The position numbers and the translations under genes were made by a program. From Chiua virens (taxonomy: Eukaryota > Basidiomycota > Agaricomycetes > Boletales > Boletaceae), in contig JAHNUO010000005.1 of NCBI GenBank assembly GCA_019787685.1, positions 1,426,001 to 1,490,000 of the forward strand: a DNA stretch of 64,000 bases, read 5' to 3'. Position 1 is the first letter of the stretch; the number at the start of each line of letters is the position of its first letter. The notes below the pieces were generated by a model that had not been told where the DNA came from, searched no databases, and saw nothing but the letters and a program-made list of their open reading frames with translations. This document shows, piece after piece, positions 35,424-47,323 of this stretch.

Positions 35424-36215
35424 ATCGATTGTTGGTCAACGCTTGAACTTGCGAGGCTGATCTTATCATTTCCGTCTTAGTTTTACTTTATTACGTAATC
35501 ATGTCAACTCCTAGCGGGCAAAAGTGTTGGAATATCGTACGCACATCTTCTGGTAAAATTTCAAAGTGAGTTGTCCTTCAAATTTGTGGACTACCCGACC
35601 TGATCGGAATCAGATGGTGATGCATCTTTCTAATCATGAACGTTTTCGAATCAAAAGGCTGGAAGGAGCATCTACACCGACTGGACGATAACTACCGAAG
35701 TGCAACATAGTCACTTTGGCAATAGAGGTACGTGGTCTTCCTCACGTGGGACGTGGCTGGCATTCTGATAAATCTAATTTGCGAGTAACTGGCGTGCTCT
35801 CCAGGTATTTCTTAACAAAAACAATCTCACAGGTTTCCTTTGTCCATCCTCTCGCTGTGCTACTGATGGTCATCAGTCGAACTGATTGACCTTAATTTAA
35901 ATCTGATGCGGACGGTTGAAATCACTCTTACACTCTGCTCGGTGATTTATCAAATTAACTTAAATCCGTTAGTGATTGTGGCGTCAGCTTCACCTAATTA
36001 GCGAGACTTTGCATAGCGGGCTGAGTGTCACTACTTAGGTGCGGCTGACGGTCTGCATTACCTCTCGGCGGCTGAATTTTAGCACTTTTTGGGATATAAA
36101 GGTACTGTATCTCTTTCTATCCTCTCCTCTCCTCTTAGAACTTGCTACAGCATTTTGTCGAACTATTCGCATCCCAGCCTCTATCGACAATACTTCAGCC
36201 TCATACATTCTTATC
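35424..36215. other. Divergent intergenic region upstream of NCS2
   Basis: About 790 bases, AT-rich in 35560-36000. It holds the promoters of NCS2 (minus) and the next plus gene. A CTCTCCTCTCCTC pyrimidine tract lies at about 36121-36135, and a TATA-like ATATAAAGG at about 36093-36101. No gene recognised. Confidence 0.4.
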
Positions 36216-37225
36216 ATGCCTGTCGGTATCAAGTCCTTCAGGTCCCAGACTGCCAAGATCGTTCGCGAGAGTAACAATGGTGGAGACATGCATTCGGAAC
36301 GACGTTCCCCTTTCGCATGTGGTAGCCTTCACTCTGGCAAGAAGATCTTCAAGTTTGGTACCGCTACACCAATTGTGGACAGTAACTTATTCGAGGCAAA
36401 GTTTTTGGAGCATGTAGTGAGCAAAACATTACGGCGGATCATTGGCCCTTGGCTGAAATTGACCTTCCAAGGTAGCTCCACCAACGTCGTGCGTGGATAT
36501 TGATGCGGACAAACAGAAGAAGATTCTTCTGAAGGTCAAATCGGTGAAGAAGAGTATCGCAAAGCTATTCCAGCCGACTAGGTCGCGTCCCTGTGGCTGT
36601 TCCGTGCGTGGACGACTCTCTCGTCATCACCGACCTCGAGTTCAGTACCACAACCGATCATTTGTCGCTTAGCTTTCCGCCTGTCCTCCAGAATGCCAAG
36701 CCTAGTGTTGTTTACTGCAAGAATGTAGCAGACGGACATATTGGGGACTTGGCTTCCACCTTTCGCGGCATTGACGGATCGTCGTCGTCGTCGGCCAGTT
36801 GGTTTTCCATGGAGACAGAGTCCCAACTTGACATCTCCCATTTGACATTCGATCTCGGCGAATTACCCACCATCCATGAGGAAGATGGGAATACACGGGA
36901 GGTCGTCGAGGTGACGAACGCACGACAGGAAGAGCTGGCGAGTTACTCTGGAATCACTGTCTACCTGACTGTGGACACACTCTTCGAGCATTCTACGCAG
37001 GAGGAAAGTGGCCTGGTCAGCTCAGAACCCAGGCGATCACCTGCTGAAACCTCCCTGGCAACGAGTGTCAACAGAGAAGACAACTTCCACTCCTTGCCCG
37101 ACGCGTCCCGTAGGCTCCGAAAAGTGCCAAGTTATGAAGACCTGAGGGTGAGTCGCTCCAAGCATTCAGACAGTAGCTTCGCTGATCATGTTATCCCAGA
37201 ACTCGCAGGTTATCCGACATCATGA
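36216..37225 (+). CDS. Unknown Ser-rich protein, probably two or more exons
   Basis: Not recognised. From the ATG at 36216 a frame starts MPVGIKSFRSQTAKIVRES and gives SLHSGKKIFKFGTATPI and TLRRIIGPWLKLTFQ. A donor near 36470 (GTAGCTCC) and an acceptor near 36510-36580 could join it to the frame VAVPCVDDSLVITDLEFST, which runs on to a TGA at 37225 with an acidic and Ser-rich half (LDISHLTFDLGELPTIHEED, LRKVPSYEDLRVSRSKHSD). The exact join is unclear. The N-terminal basic part and phospho-site-rich C-terminal part suggest a regulatory or scaffold protein, but no function can be given. Confidence 0.45.
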
Positions 37226-37807
37226 CCTTCCATGTTCTGCTATGCCATGCGGATTTTCCGGCTGCCAGTGCAATTTACGAGCTAAATCATCCTCTGGCAT
37301 CAACGCAGCGCCACCGTATAGATCAGTGAAGTGCGACAATCTGAGGGTAATATGATTATTCTAGCAATGGGCATCATTGACTACATAGTAACTCAGGAAT
37401 CATTTTTGTCGCTTGACCCCAAGCCAGATACACCATCCCCTTCAGATCAGATGAGCAAGTACAAGAAGTTTCGGGTGAGGTTACGATATTGGTGTAAACT
37501 TGAGCGGTTTAACCTTGCTTCGAACGGGCTCCAACTTGAGGTTGGCAATAGTCCGAGTTTGCAATTCCTCCACCTGAAGCAACGAATCCCAAGGCTCAAA
37601 GCTGTGCGGCGACGTGGATGAAATTTGTTCCTTACTTTCAACCCCCTCCGTCACTCACATCGACAATACTCCCGTTGTGGTAGCTCTTGGTATTTTCAAA
37701 TGTCAGCAGCCATGTATACAAATATGTCTATCTTACAGGCCCTAGTACGGTAACTAGTCTTCTTCCGATTCTACCTGTAGTTCCATCAAACACGTTGCTA
37801 GCAGAAT
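37226..37807. other. Spacer before the aminotransferase pair
   Basis: About 580 bases. A plus-strand frame at 37331-37621 (ending with basic residues) might be a further exon of the Ser-rich gene, but there is no family support. Confidence 0.3.
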
Positions 37808-39583
37808 TTACTCAACCAGGCTAACCTCAGATTCCTGCTTCACCGCAAGCTCCTTCACTTTGTCGCAAGCGTCCTTGAGAGCATTCGCAATCACATCAAA
37901 GTCGGATATCTAGTAGATGTGTGGTGAAATAGAGACACGAGATAAAGATGTGTTGGTAAGTTACAAACCTCGTTCCAAATCTGCGCGCTGCATCTGACCC
38001 ACCATCTTCCGTTATGTTTGAATTCCGGAACAAACGTCTGCCATTGAATGAGGAGAGTATCAAGAAAGATCTGGTGAATCTCGTTAGATGGCTCGATGTC
38101 AGCAGGGAGTGGCAGCTCCACGTTGACCTGTGGTAGTAGCTAAACATGCAATAAACACAGGATTGTTGTCTACAGACCATGTTTAATGTGAATTCGCCGT
38201 CTGGATCCAAAGCGCTGGTACCTAGACGTTCCGCCAGATGTTTGCCTCCGGCGAGCGCGAGCGCGTGGGTATACTCGTTGATCTTGTGCTCCCCACCTAA
38301 CCACTCTCTGAAATCCATGGCTGTGCGAACGTCAGGAAAACCTTGGTCGAGATCGACGAAGAGTATGTTCACCTGCGCCGATACTTAGGTGAGGAACGTA
38401 ATCGATTGTTCCGGTCCCTGGAACAAATTGAACAGTGAAGCTTGAAGAGACAGCGAGTACGCACAATCAAAGAGCGTCACAAAATCCTGAGGACCTTTGT
38501 AGCCATCGTCATGTGGTGAATTATAGGTGACTGGCGTAGGGAATGGCGACTTGATCAGATGCTGGTTTCTGTGTTTCCCGAGGTGAGTTTTCAGGAGTCC
38601 GTGGAAAGTGAACATCAAGTAGACCTTCTTGGAACATAGAGAACGGCACTTCCCCTCTTCGAAAAAAGCCATTTGTGGCAATTCTTTGGAAAACAGATGC
38701 TTGTAACGGTAACCCGAAAGGAGCACAAGAGAACATACGGAAACCCAAAAGTCGGGTTGTCCTTCAGAAAGGTTTATGTCCAACTCTTGACCTATTGATT
38801 GAGCACCATCTACGAGGCTAATGACCCCAGCCTTGCGACAAATTGCCACCATCTCTTTCCAGGGAAGCAAAACTCCCGGATTGGAAGCAACGGAATCTAT
38901 GAGTGCAAAGATCTTCCTGTCCTCCCTTGCTATTGTATGATCGGTATTCGTAAGCTGTTTGATATGCTCCTTCAAAATCCCGGATGATCTTCGCGCGCGT
39001 CAAAGGGAACTGAAGGTTAAACGTCGACAGAAGTGGGGTGAGGTGGAAGGTCTGCGAGATACTTGAGCATCTGGGACACGGCACCATACGTCGTCGTCGC
39101 TGAGAAAAAGTGAGGTCAGAGAGCAACGATGTAACAGTCTCGATAATCTCACTTCCGACTAAAACATCACCCTCATTGAAGGTGAAGTTATGCAGGATGG
39201 TCGCAATGCCGTGTGAGGTATTGTTTACGATGACGCACTCATCGGTTTCTGCCCCGACAAGCTTTGCAACGCGCTGTCGGACGCGGTTTAGATGGTGAAT
39301 GTAGTCGATCTTTATGAACTTGTCTGGGTTTGACTCGATTTGGTCAGTCAATTTATCGCAATATGCACGAACAGGGAGTGGCAATGCCCCGTAGGAACCT
39401 GTGATTAGGTGGTATAACAGAGTGGACAAGAGACAAAGGGCACTGACCATTATTCAAGCTGACATAGTTGGGTGAGAATCCAAAAAGCGCGCGTGTAGCA
39501 TGTCCGAATGGCGGTGGTGGTTGTTCGTAAACAGTAGTGTCGGTGACTGAATCATGATGCGATGACGTCTTGCCAACTGTCAT
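37808..39583 (-). CDS. Class V PLP aminotransferase, copy A (isopenicillin N epimerase-like)
   Basis: A fold-type I PLP enzyme of the cysteine desulfurase/isopenicillin N epimerase class, about 450 residues. Start MTVGKTSSHHDSVTD at 39583, chosen because the neighbouring copy starts at the same place. Order: PPPPFGHATRALFGFSPNYV, SYGALPLPVRAYCDKLTDQI, ECVIVNNTSHGIATILHNF, FALIDSVASNPGVLLPWKEM, AGVISLVDGAQSIGQEL (Asp contacts the pyridine nitrogen), PDFWVS, PLP-lysine loop NCHKWLFSKRGSAVLYVPR at about 38630-38690, TIDYVPYLSI, DFREWLGGEHKINEYTHALA, LPLPADIEPSNEIHQ, WWVRCSAQIWNEISDFDVIA. Stop TAA at 37808-37810. All catalytic residues seen; nine or so introns. The real substrate is unknown; the epimerase label is only by family resemblance. 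Confidence 0.82.
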
Positions 39584-39655
39584 GTCTAGGTAGCTAGTCG
39601 TCGTCAGAGCAATCTCTTTCGTCCGTGAAAACTTGGACCCTGAGAGTTGCATTTT

Positions 39656-39690
39656 TATCGATATCTTATCTTATAATTATCTTATCTCAT
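39656..39690. promoter_or_regulatory. GATA-site cluster upstream of aminotransferase A
   Basis: TATCTTATC, TTATAATTATC and TTATCTC in a row give three to four (A/T)GATA(A/G) cores on the minus strand, about 80-105 bases before the start of copy A. Fungal GATA factors of the AreA/Nit2 type act in nitrogen regulation. Binding is inferred from the motif only. Confidence 0.45.
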
Positions 39691-39919
39691 GTCATCTTTC
39701 GCACCCCCGATCGTCTGCCTTCTTCTATGAACATCGGTACATTCGACGATGTCGAAGGGCACGACAAGTACCACCCTCAAGGGCAGACGCTAAAGCCGAT
39801 ATGAAACTCGGAATCTCTATTTTTTTTTTACCCATATTGTACAATGTCTAGAGTTCTCGTTCAGTTCTATATTTCCCCTAAGCCCGTCAATGTAAATAAT
39901 CTGAACTTGATCAATCGAT

Positions 39920-41650
39920 CTACTTCCTTGCAAACTCCTTCACTTTGGCACAAGTGTCCTTGAGGGCATTTGCGATCAAATCGAAATCGGATATCTATGA
40001 AAGTTTTGGTGAATTGAAGAGGGAAATGGGGACGTTTGAATACGAACCTCATTCCAGATCTGCGCGCTGCATCTAACCCACCATCTCTCGTTGTGTCTGA
40101 ATGCTGGAACGAACGTTTGCCATTCAACTAATAGATTTTTCATAATGATCTCGTGAATCTCTTCGGAATACTCAATGTCGCCAGGAAGGGGTAATTCCAC
40201 ATTGACCTGCGTTAGCATTAGCATTTGCATTTCGGAACATGTTGGCCACAAACCATGTTAAGTGTGAGCTCGCCATCCGGATCCAAGACGCTGGTACCCA
40301 AACGTTCTGCAAGACGTTTGCCTCCGGCGATGGCGAGCGTATGGGTGTATTCATTTATCTTGCGCTCCCCGCCTAGCCACTCTCTGAAATCCATAGCTGC
40401 ACGAACGTCAGGTGCATGTTCATAGGACAGCCAAAAGTGTGTTAACCTGCTTCGATACTCAGATATGGAGCATAATCGATTGTTCCGGTCCCTAGACAAT
40501 TTGCTGAGACAAATGGGTGACCGAGACGGTATTGATACGTACAATTAAAGAGCATGACAAAGTCCTGAGAACCCTTGTAATCATCATCATACGGAGAGCG
40601 ATATGTAACCGGTGTGGGGATTGGCGACTTGATCAGATGTTGGTTTCTGCGTCCCTTGAAGTGAGCGATCGAGCATCCGCGGCAAGTTGAGGAATCAATC
40701 CAACCTCTTCGGAACATAAAGTATCGCACTTCCCCGCTTGGAAAAGAGCCATTTATGACCATTCTTGGAGGAATTAAGTCACAACAATAGGTCGACCAGA
40801 GCACAAGAGAACATACGGAAACCCAAAAGTCGGGCTGCACTTCAGACAAGTCGATGTCCAATTCTTGACCCATCGAGTGAGCAGCATCTACAAGACTGAT
40901 GACCCCCGCCTTCCGGCATATTTCCACCATCTCTTTCCAGGGAAGCGAAACCCCCGGATTAGAGACAATGGCATCGATGACCGCGATGATTTTCCTGTCT
41001 ATTCGTGTCACAGTGTGATCGGTATTAGTGAGTTGTTCAATGTGCTGTTCAAAGTCTCGAACGATTTCCGCGTGTGTGGTCGGAAACTGGAGGTTAAATG
41101 TTGACAATGTGGGGTGAGGAGGGCGGTCCGCGAGATACTTGAGTGTCTGAGAAACGGAACCATAAGTCGTTGTTGCTGAGAGAAAATGAGGTCAGAAGGG
41201 AAATGCTACAGAGTCGATCACCGCACTTCCGACCAAAATGTCACCTTCGTGGAAATCGAAGTTGCGTAGGATAGTCGCGATGCCGTGTGAGGCGTTATTT
41301 ACGATGACACACTCATCAGGCGCAGCCCCGATGAACTTCGCAACGCGTTCTCGGACACGATTCAGATAGCCAATACCGTCGATTCTTAGGAACAAATCCG
41401 GATTCGACTCAATTTTGTCGGTCAATTTATCGCAGTAGGCGCGAACAGGAAGCGGTAGCGACCCATAGGAACCTGCGGAAAAGTCATATAACAAATTACG
41501 ACTAGAATCAGGACACCAACCGTGGTTAAGGTTGACATAGTTGGGTGAAAATCCAAAGAGTGCAAGTGCAGCGTGTCCAAATGGCGGCGGCGGTTTGTTG
41601 TAAATCTGAGTGGCGTCGTCTGGCTCAGGTGCTGACTTTATGACAGTCAT
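39920..41650 (-). CDS. Class V PLP aminotransferase, copy B
   Basis: A tandem paralogue of the gene downstream, with the same intron layout. Start MTVIKSAPEPDDATQ at 41650, although the frame is open upstream to 41995. Order: PPPPFGHAALALFGFSPNYV, SYGSLPLPVRAYCDKLTDKI, ECVIVNNASHGIATILRNF, IAVIDAIVSNPGVSLPWKEM, AGVISLVDAAHSMGQEL, PDFWVS, lysine loop NGHKWLFSKRGSAILYVPK at about 40720-40780, DFREWLGGERKINEYTHTLA, GTSVLDPDGELTLNMV, LPLPGDIEYSEEIHE, WWVRCSAQIWNEISDFDLIA, and TAG at 39920-39922. Differences from copy A include VDAAHS for VDGAQS and NGHKW for NCHKW beside the active site, so the two may differ in substrate. No break seen. Confidence 0.82.
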
Positions 41651-41754
41651 ACTAGGGTCGTTTCGAGTCAGGGTACAAAGCTTGACGCCGTTGGCTGCAC
41701 CAGAACAAAGTTCCTTCCCATGGATGAACCCGAGTCTCGTAACTTCCAGGCTTA

Positions 41755-41785
41755 TCGTAATGTCGTATCTTATCTTATCTTGTAT
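41755..41785. promoter_or_regulatory. GATA-site cluster upstream of aminotransferase B and the AIG2 gene
   Basis: TATCTTATCTTATCTT gives three AGATAAG-type cores in a row, about 115-130 bases before the start of copy B and about 65-80 bases before the divergent ATG at 41846. The same motif lies before copy A, so it was probably carried along in the duplication. It may serve both divergent genes. Confidence 0.5.
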
Positions 41786-41845
41786 TCCTGCTATATATCT
41801 GCCATTTTGGATGGGTAGCTCGTCTTTCACTCCCACATCCCATCG

Positions 41846-42637
41846 ATGGCGTCCGCTTTCTTTTATGGAACGTTGATGCACCCGAAAATCTTGAAGCGAG
41901 TAATCGGGCACGATGGGTATCACCTCCAGATCAGTCCAGCACTCTTGCTCGTGAGTGCACTCTAGCATTATGATCGAATCTGACAGTATCCTCAACGGGC
42001 GATCTGCAGGATTATACCCGGCACAAAGTCAAAGTAAGCGAGCAATATACTATAACAGATCGGTTTTATTACTTACACTCGATGAGTTGTAGGGTGAAGA
42101 TTACCCGGGGATAGTTCCTTACGCCCAAGGCCGGACCATGTTTGATGAAGATCTCGATCTCCAAGATAGATCTGTGCGGGGATCGTTGGTGACAGGACTT
42201 TCGGCTCAGGATATGAGACTGTTGGATACTTTTGAGGGGAACGTGAGTGTCCATCTGTCGACACGAGGAAGGATTTAGCTGAACGATATCCTTTATGCCA
42301 GGAATATACAAGAGAGGTGGTCCTCGTTCACCCACTGGGTCGCGCGGTAGCTCTCGATGATCTGGAGGCGAGCGGAATAGTGCCGAAAGACATACCGCCA
42401 ATTCCAGCACGGAATGAGCTGATGAATCCGGTCCAAGTCAACACCTATGTGTGGCGCCATCCATTGTCTCGGCTACGACCGGGGCTGTGGACCTTCGAAG
42501 AATTCGCCCGTGAGAGTGCCTGGAAGTGGGTGGGACCTGGATCTCGGGACAATCAATACTACACGGAGATTGACAGGCGGCAGGCGATGGACGGCGTGAT
42601 TATTCCTGCCACTGCGTCCTCGGAGACATACTACTAG
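41846..42637 (+). CDS. AIG2/gamma-glutamylcyclotransferase-like protein
   Basis: A small enzyme of the GGCT/AIG2 fold, which in known members cleaves gamma-glutamyl amides to 5-oxoproline. Start MASAFFYGTLMHPKILKRVI shows the family YGTL motif that binds the gamma-glutamyl group. Next exons give YPGIVPYAQ, RSVRGSLVTGLSAQDMRLLD (with VxGxLxxxL-like core), TFEGNEYTREVVLV, then YVWRHPLSRLRPGLWTFEEF and a C-terminal extension ending SSETYY and TAG at 42637. Introns are short and in phase. Substrate not known. It is divergent from aminotransferase B with 195 bases between them; a shared nitrogen or glutamate link is possible but inferred. Confidence 0.75.
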
Positions 42638-42753
42638 TATAGTAGTAGCCAGATATCCCCCGCAACACAAATGAGGGTTGTACGGAGCAAGCACTGCAAT
42701 GTACCGCGTTATTATAACGGTGGGAGTCAAAACATTCGATTTCTCACAAAAAA

Positions 42754-44254
42754 ATGTCTCAGAAACCTTTGTTGTCGACATCCAATACGGCGGCGAGGAT
42801 GCGTCGAGAGCGCTTTAGCTGGGGCTCAGTAATTCGACTAGTTCTCCCAGCTTCGGTTATTGCAGCTTTCCTTCTCTTTTTCTTCACTGCCAGCATAGTA
42901 TACGAGACCGGACATCGCCTTCCTTGGAAACAGCCAGGTCCGTCGCAATTACGTCTCATAATTGAGTCGCTGACCTAGATCTAACAGATATCGTGTTTCC
43001 CGACTTCTCTCACTACAAATTCCTTCAAACCCTGCCCAACACTCATTTTCCCATTCGTACGTCACGGCGCAAGCTTCAATTAGTGATGCTGACCACCATT
43101 GCGGCGCAGACCCTGACGATGGCAAGCGCATCATCGCCATAGGAGACATCCATGGAATGAACCAATCACTAAGGTGCGTTAATCGGGTCCAATATACTTT
43201 GAGTATTGACGTTCTAGTTCCTGCCTATAGCGAGCTGCTTGTCAAGGTTTCGTATGACCCACAGTCAGACACCCTCATCCACCTGGGCGATCTCGTCCCC
43301 AAGAGCAAAAAGATCTCGTCCGCGCCTATCCTCGAATTCCTCTCGTCGAACCACATTCTCGGCGTGCGCGGCAACAACGACCAGCAAGTCATCGAGTGGA
43401 GGTCCTGGATGGACTGGATCCTCTCCCTCCCTCGCGGCAAAAAATGGCTCGAAGAGATGGACTCACATTGGTCACACATCGACGGGGACGAGCCCTAACC
43501 CAGAATTCGACGCCTGGCTCAGGAAGAAGCACCCGGAATGGGAACGATACGTGCCTTTCCACTGGAAATTACTCGGAAAACACTACAAGTTTGCACGCAA
43601 GATGTCAAAGGCGCATTACAACTACCTTCGCTCCCTACCGCTCGTCCTCTATTCACCCAAGGCACACGCGTACTTTGTTCATGCCGGGTTGCTCCCGGCC
43701 GACCCGACTCGCAAATTAGGTGATCCAAAGCAGCCCCTCTCGCATTGGCCCGCGACCGGAAAGGATGACCGCGGTCTCCAAGAACGGGCATTATTGAACG
43801 AGATCCCTCAGAATCAAGATCCATGGGTGCTACTAAACATGCGGAGTCTCGCAAAAGACGGCACAATTAAAGACGGCAAGAAGGGTACTCCTTGGGCAGA
43901 CTTGTGGAACGATGTGATGGGCAGTTGCTCTGGTTTACTTGAGAAGACATCATCCACTCTACAGTGTTTTCCGTCGATGGTGATATATGGTCATGCCGCA
44001 GCCCGAGATCTCGATTTGAAGCGATGGTCGTTTGGTGTCGACACTGGTTGTGTAAGTGATGTTAACAGGTCAAGCTTCCTCACTCAAATTTCCATCAGGC
44101 CTATGGCCGTCGGTTGACTGCCGTCGTTCTCGATAACAATTCATTCTCGCCCCAAACCCGTTCGGAAACCTTCGGTGTATCACAACATGATTTTTACGTC
44201 CCCTTCGGAGACGAAGGGACAGCTCACATCGTTAGTGTGAAGTGCGACGCATAA
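42754..44254 (+). CDS. Membrane-anchored PPP-like metallophosphatase (Ppn2-like), one frame slip
   Basis: Resembles yeast Ppn2, a vacuolar PPP-superfamily endopolyphosphatase. Start MSQKPLLSTSNTAARM at 42754; one N-terminal helix (LVLPASVIAAFLLFFF) makes it a type II membrane protein. Catalytic motifs: IIAIGDIHGMNQSL (GDxHG), TLIHLGDLVPKSKKI (GDxxxxG-like), ILGVRGNNDQQ (GNxx), FVHAGLLP, and MVIYGHAA, ending in GVDTGC and, after a last intron, LTAVVLDNN. Stop TAA at 44252-44254. At 43491-43500 (AGCCCTAACC) the frame moves by one base: GDEP runs into TAA, while the next frame continues PNPEFDAWLRKKHPEWERYV. No GT..AG pair fits, so one extra C is likely an error or a fresh mutation. Confidence 0.82.
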
Positions 44255-44450
44255 TACGTCGCGCGTCACGTCTCTTGCATTTTTACATTGGTAACTTGTA
44301 TAATTCTCCATATCTTGGACATTGTTATTACAAACGCATCCCCGTAGGTTGTGAGCTGGGTGACTTGTATATTAGATATCATTACGCTTTGTTGCACAAT
44401 TGTGCCAGGTTATCGCATTACTATACGAACTAAATGACCAAACTTAATAG

Positions 44451-46690
44451 TTAAACAATGAATTGTAGATTGGTGTCCTGAGGGTATTTTGCGGGATGAA
44501 TGGTCATGAATTCCATCGCTACAGGAAACAAGACTTACGATTGGATGGGAGCACGAAAACTGACGCAATCACGTTAACATGAATCTCGCTAAGGCCTTGG
44601 CGAGACTACACACCTGGGGTTTCTGGCTATATTTCTGATTCAGATGCAACCTGAAGCGCAAGTTAGGATTGAATATCCCACGGGCAAGAAAGACTCAATA
44701 AACTCGCCTTATCTCATTGAGGAGTTGCAGGTAGCTCGGATTGGAATGTCGTGCTATAATAGTTCATTTCGGTGAATGAAAATCAATACGGTCTGGAGAC
44801 AATCTTACAAAGTACAGTCAAGAACGCCTGGTATCAAAAGGGTCAATGGTGTTCCTGAGAAACAAAGTGTGGAGCACATACATCGCTCATGGCGCCTGTG
44901 CTACGACCACCGATGGAAGCATCGGCACTAGTCTGGGTGTCTTTGCAACCACTCCAGGATATCTACGTCGGGTATGGGTACAGTAACCCACGGAATCAAC
45001 AAAGATAGCATCAACCTACCACATCAGCAGGACTTGATTTGAATTGTCGCGTGTACTCGTCAGCCTTTCGCCCTTTCCCGGAGGCAACCTTCACAAGGTC
45101 TGATACACCGCGCATCATACCCCCTACATCATGCATCTCATAGGAAACAAGGGTAGAAAATAATCCCTTCCCTGCATCGCGCATCATATTGGGTCCTTTC
45201 AGCCTACCTTCCGTATCATACTGTACAAGCAAGATTAAGGATGCATAACGACCGAGTAGCATTGATTCAGAGACTGGCACGCACCGTGTACGGGAGATCT
45301 AAGAACCGAGAAATCAATACCGTTTCATGGACTATATTAGAAGTCACATACCAAGAGCCGAACCAGAGTGGCAACACTGCAAAAAAGTTAGCATTTCCAC
45401 AGGATATTTCGAGGTTACTTACGTCAAAGATAGCCGTCAAACGACAGCCAGCCGGGAGACGACTGACCATAATGTCGTGCATGTCCTACAGCGAGGTTTG
45501 AGTTGACAAATCTCGAGACAAAACGATTCCAACAAACATCGTCTACAATATGTGACGTTCTCTTGAAGTCCACGGGGTAAATGACTAAAACAAACTCCAT
45601 AAATGCGATTTAGAGGGAATTGAACCAACTTGCCTTCGTCGTAACCATCTTCTTCATCGCCATCAAGATCTGGGGTCTGTCCTCCATGCCCTGAATCTGT
45701 TTAGGTCAGCAATGGATACCACCTTCACCGTCAAAATGAAATAACACATACAGTGGAAGAAAAGAGAATCGTTGGGTTGGGCGTCCCTCACGAGCCATTG
45801 CATAGCATCAAGCTGATTAAGCGTGAGTTCAACGCAAACTGGTCCGAAAACGCCACGTACTATGTTCTGTCGAGTCGGCTGTGATCGGGGATTTGATGAA
45901 TTGTCGGTGAGTGTCACCATATTCTCCTCTCTGTAACCACGACCTACTCGGATTGAGTATCGATCATTGAGTAGAATAGCTGGTAAACCTAGACTAACCC
46001 AAAAGGAATCTCTGCATGCGATTCACATCCTCTATGCAACCCTGAAGTGCTTCGGCCTGCCCAAAATAGTTGATCCCAATCTGTAAACCACTTGAGTGCT
46101 GCAAGACACATGGAAATGTGGGATGATCATACAAGCAACGCCTTCTTTCGTCCATTGCATTGTGAGTACTGGAAGTAATCGGATTGCATCTGTCCGCCGT
46201 AAGTTGGGTAAGCACCAAATGACTGTTGCCCAGTCGGAGGCATAGGCGCTGGGCCTTGAGGTGGTTGGTATGCTCGAGGTGGACCGGGAGGAGGGGCGTA
46301 TGGTCCGGAGTGATATCCTCCAGGAGGTTGACGTGGTGGAGCATATTGGGTATACTGGACGGAAGGAGCGGCGCGCGTAGCGTAACCACTGCAAACGGTT
46401 ATGGGCAATTGCAGACAGAGACATACACCGCATTGATCGACTCACCCTGCTGGAGCCGCGCTGGGCTGAGGCGTGTAGCCAGGTGACAAACTTCTGTTCA
46501 ACGTTGGTCGATGGTTATCAGTCTATACAGCTCATTTGTTCGATGCAACTCACGGGCTCGGGAAGCTGGATACCCAACCCGATTAGCACCCGAATCACTA
46601 GTCATCACACTGGTCATGCTGATGGGCTTACCTGACCGCTCCTCCAGAATTCATAGTGTTTCCGGAATAACCAGAGTGACTAGACCGCAT
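44451..46690 (-). CDS. MCA1: Type I metacaspase
   Basis: A calcium-dependent Cys protease cutting after Arg/Lys, involved in stress response and protein aggregate clearance. Start [17 protein letters not shown] at 46690. The N-terminal prodomain is rich in Pro, Gly, Tyr and Gln ([19 protein letters not shown]), the usual fungal pattern. Catalytic domain: [51 protein letters not shown] continuing [20 protein letters not shown] (catalytic His), [19 protein letters not shown] then [12 protein letters not shown] (catalytic Cys), a variable linker, and [19 protein letters not shown]. The end is uncertain: [18 protein letters not shown] with TAA at 44451. One residue is unusual: the DSCHSG box reads DCCHSG. 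About twelve introns. Confidence 0.88.
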
Positions 46691-47323
46691 AACTTCTGTA
46701 GCTAAGCGCTTCTTACTGAGTGCTTGCAGTTGATGGTAATCTTGGTAGACTTGGCTGCGCGGCGGGGTAATATTATAGGTAGGTTTATGTAATGCTTAGG
46801 CTATGTGTGTTCCAAACTTGCTAACTTAGTAGCCAACGATGATGACGGCGCGTGCACTTCCGTTTGAATTGACGCCTATCGAGGTGACTGCGACTCAGAG
46901 AGAACTTCATCTTATCGACCTGTCGAATGTAAACGTCCGGGAGCAGGTTTGGATCCGCAAACTTTCATTTTTATCACTCTGCATATCTTTCTTGAAGTCG
47001 GGGTGCGTGAGCTCGATCCTTTTCTAGGTCACACTGATTTACACGGCCATCACTAGTTTCCGTACAGGTCATGGGTAGACGTTTGCTACATATTGGCGCT
47101 AGGTCGCCGGTTGACGTATCCGGCTACGCACGGTTTACCGTGTCGAGTGCTGCCGATGATCTTTGGTCAACTTGGGGGTGACATTTACTCTTCATGACAC
47201 GCCTCCGTCCATTTCGCTACGGCGGAATCAAGCGCTCCACCGCCACTCTCTCGCCGAGGATAAAACACCAAGTTGGCTGCTCTTTTCTTCTCCAAGCTCT
47301 AGCTCTCGTCGTGGCTAGCTACA
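46691..47323. other. Divergent intergenic region, possible small exon
   Basis: About 630 bases between the metacaspase start and the next plus gene. A plus frame at 46839 (MTARALPFELTPIEVTATQR..) joined by a GTTTGG..CTAG intron to TLIYTAITSF might be a small gene or upstream exons, but no family is recognised. Confidence 0.3.

Noticed and set aside
41651..41995. Longer N-terminus for aminotransferase B
   Set aside because: The frame is open, but the paralogue starts at the MTV methionine, and the extra part overlaps the shared promoter and the divergent AIG2-like gene.
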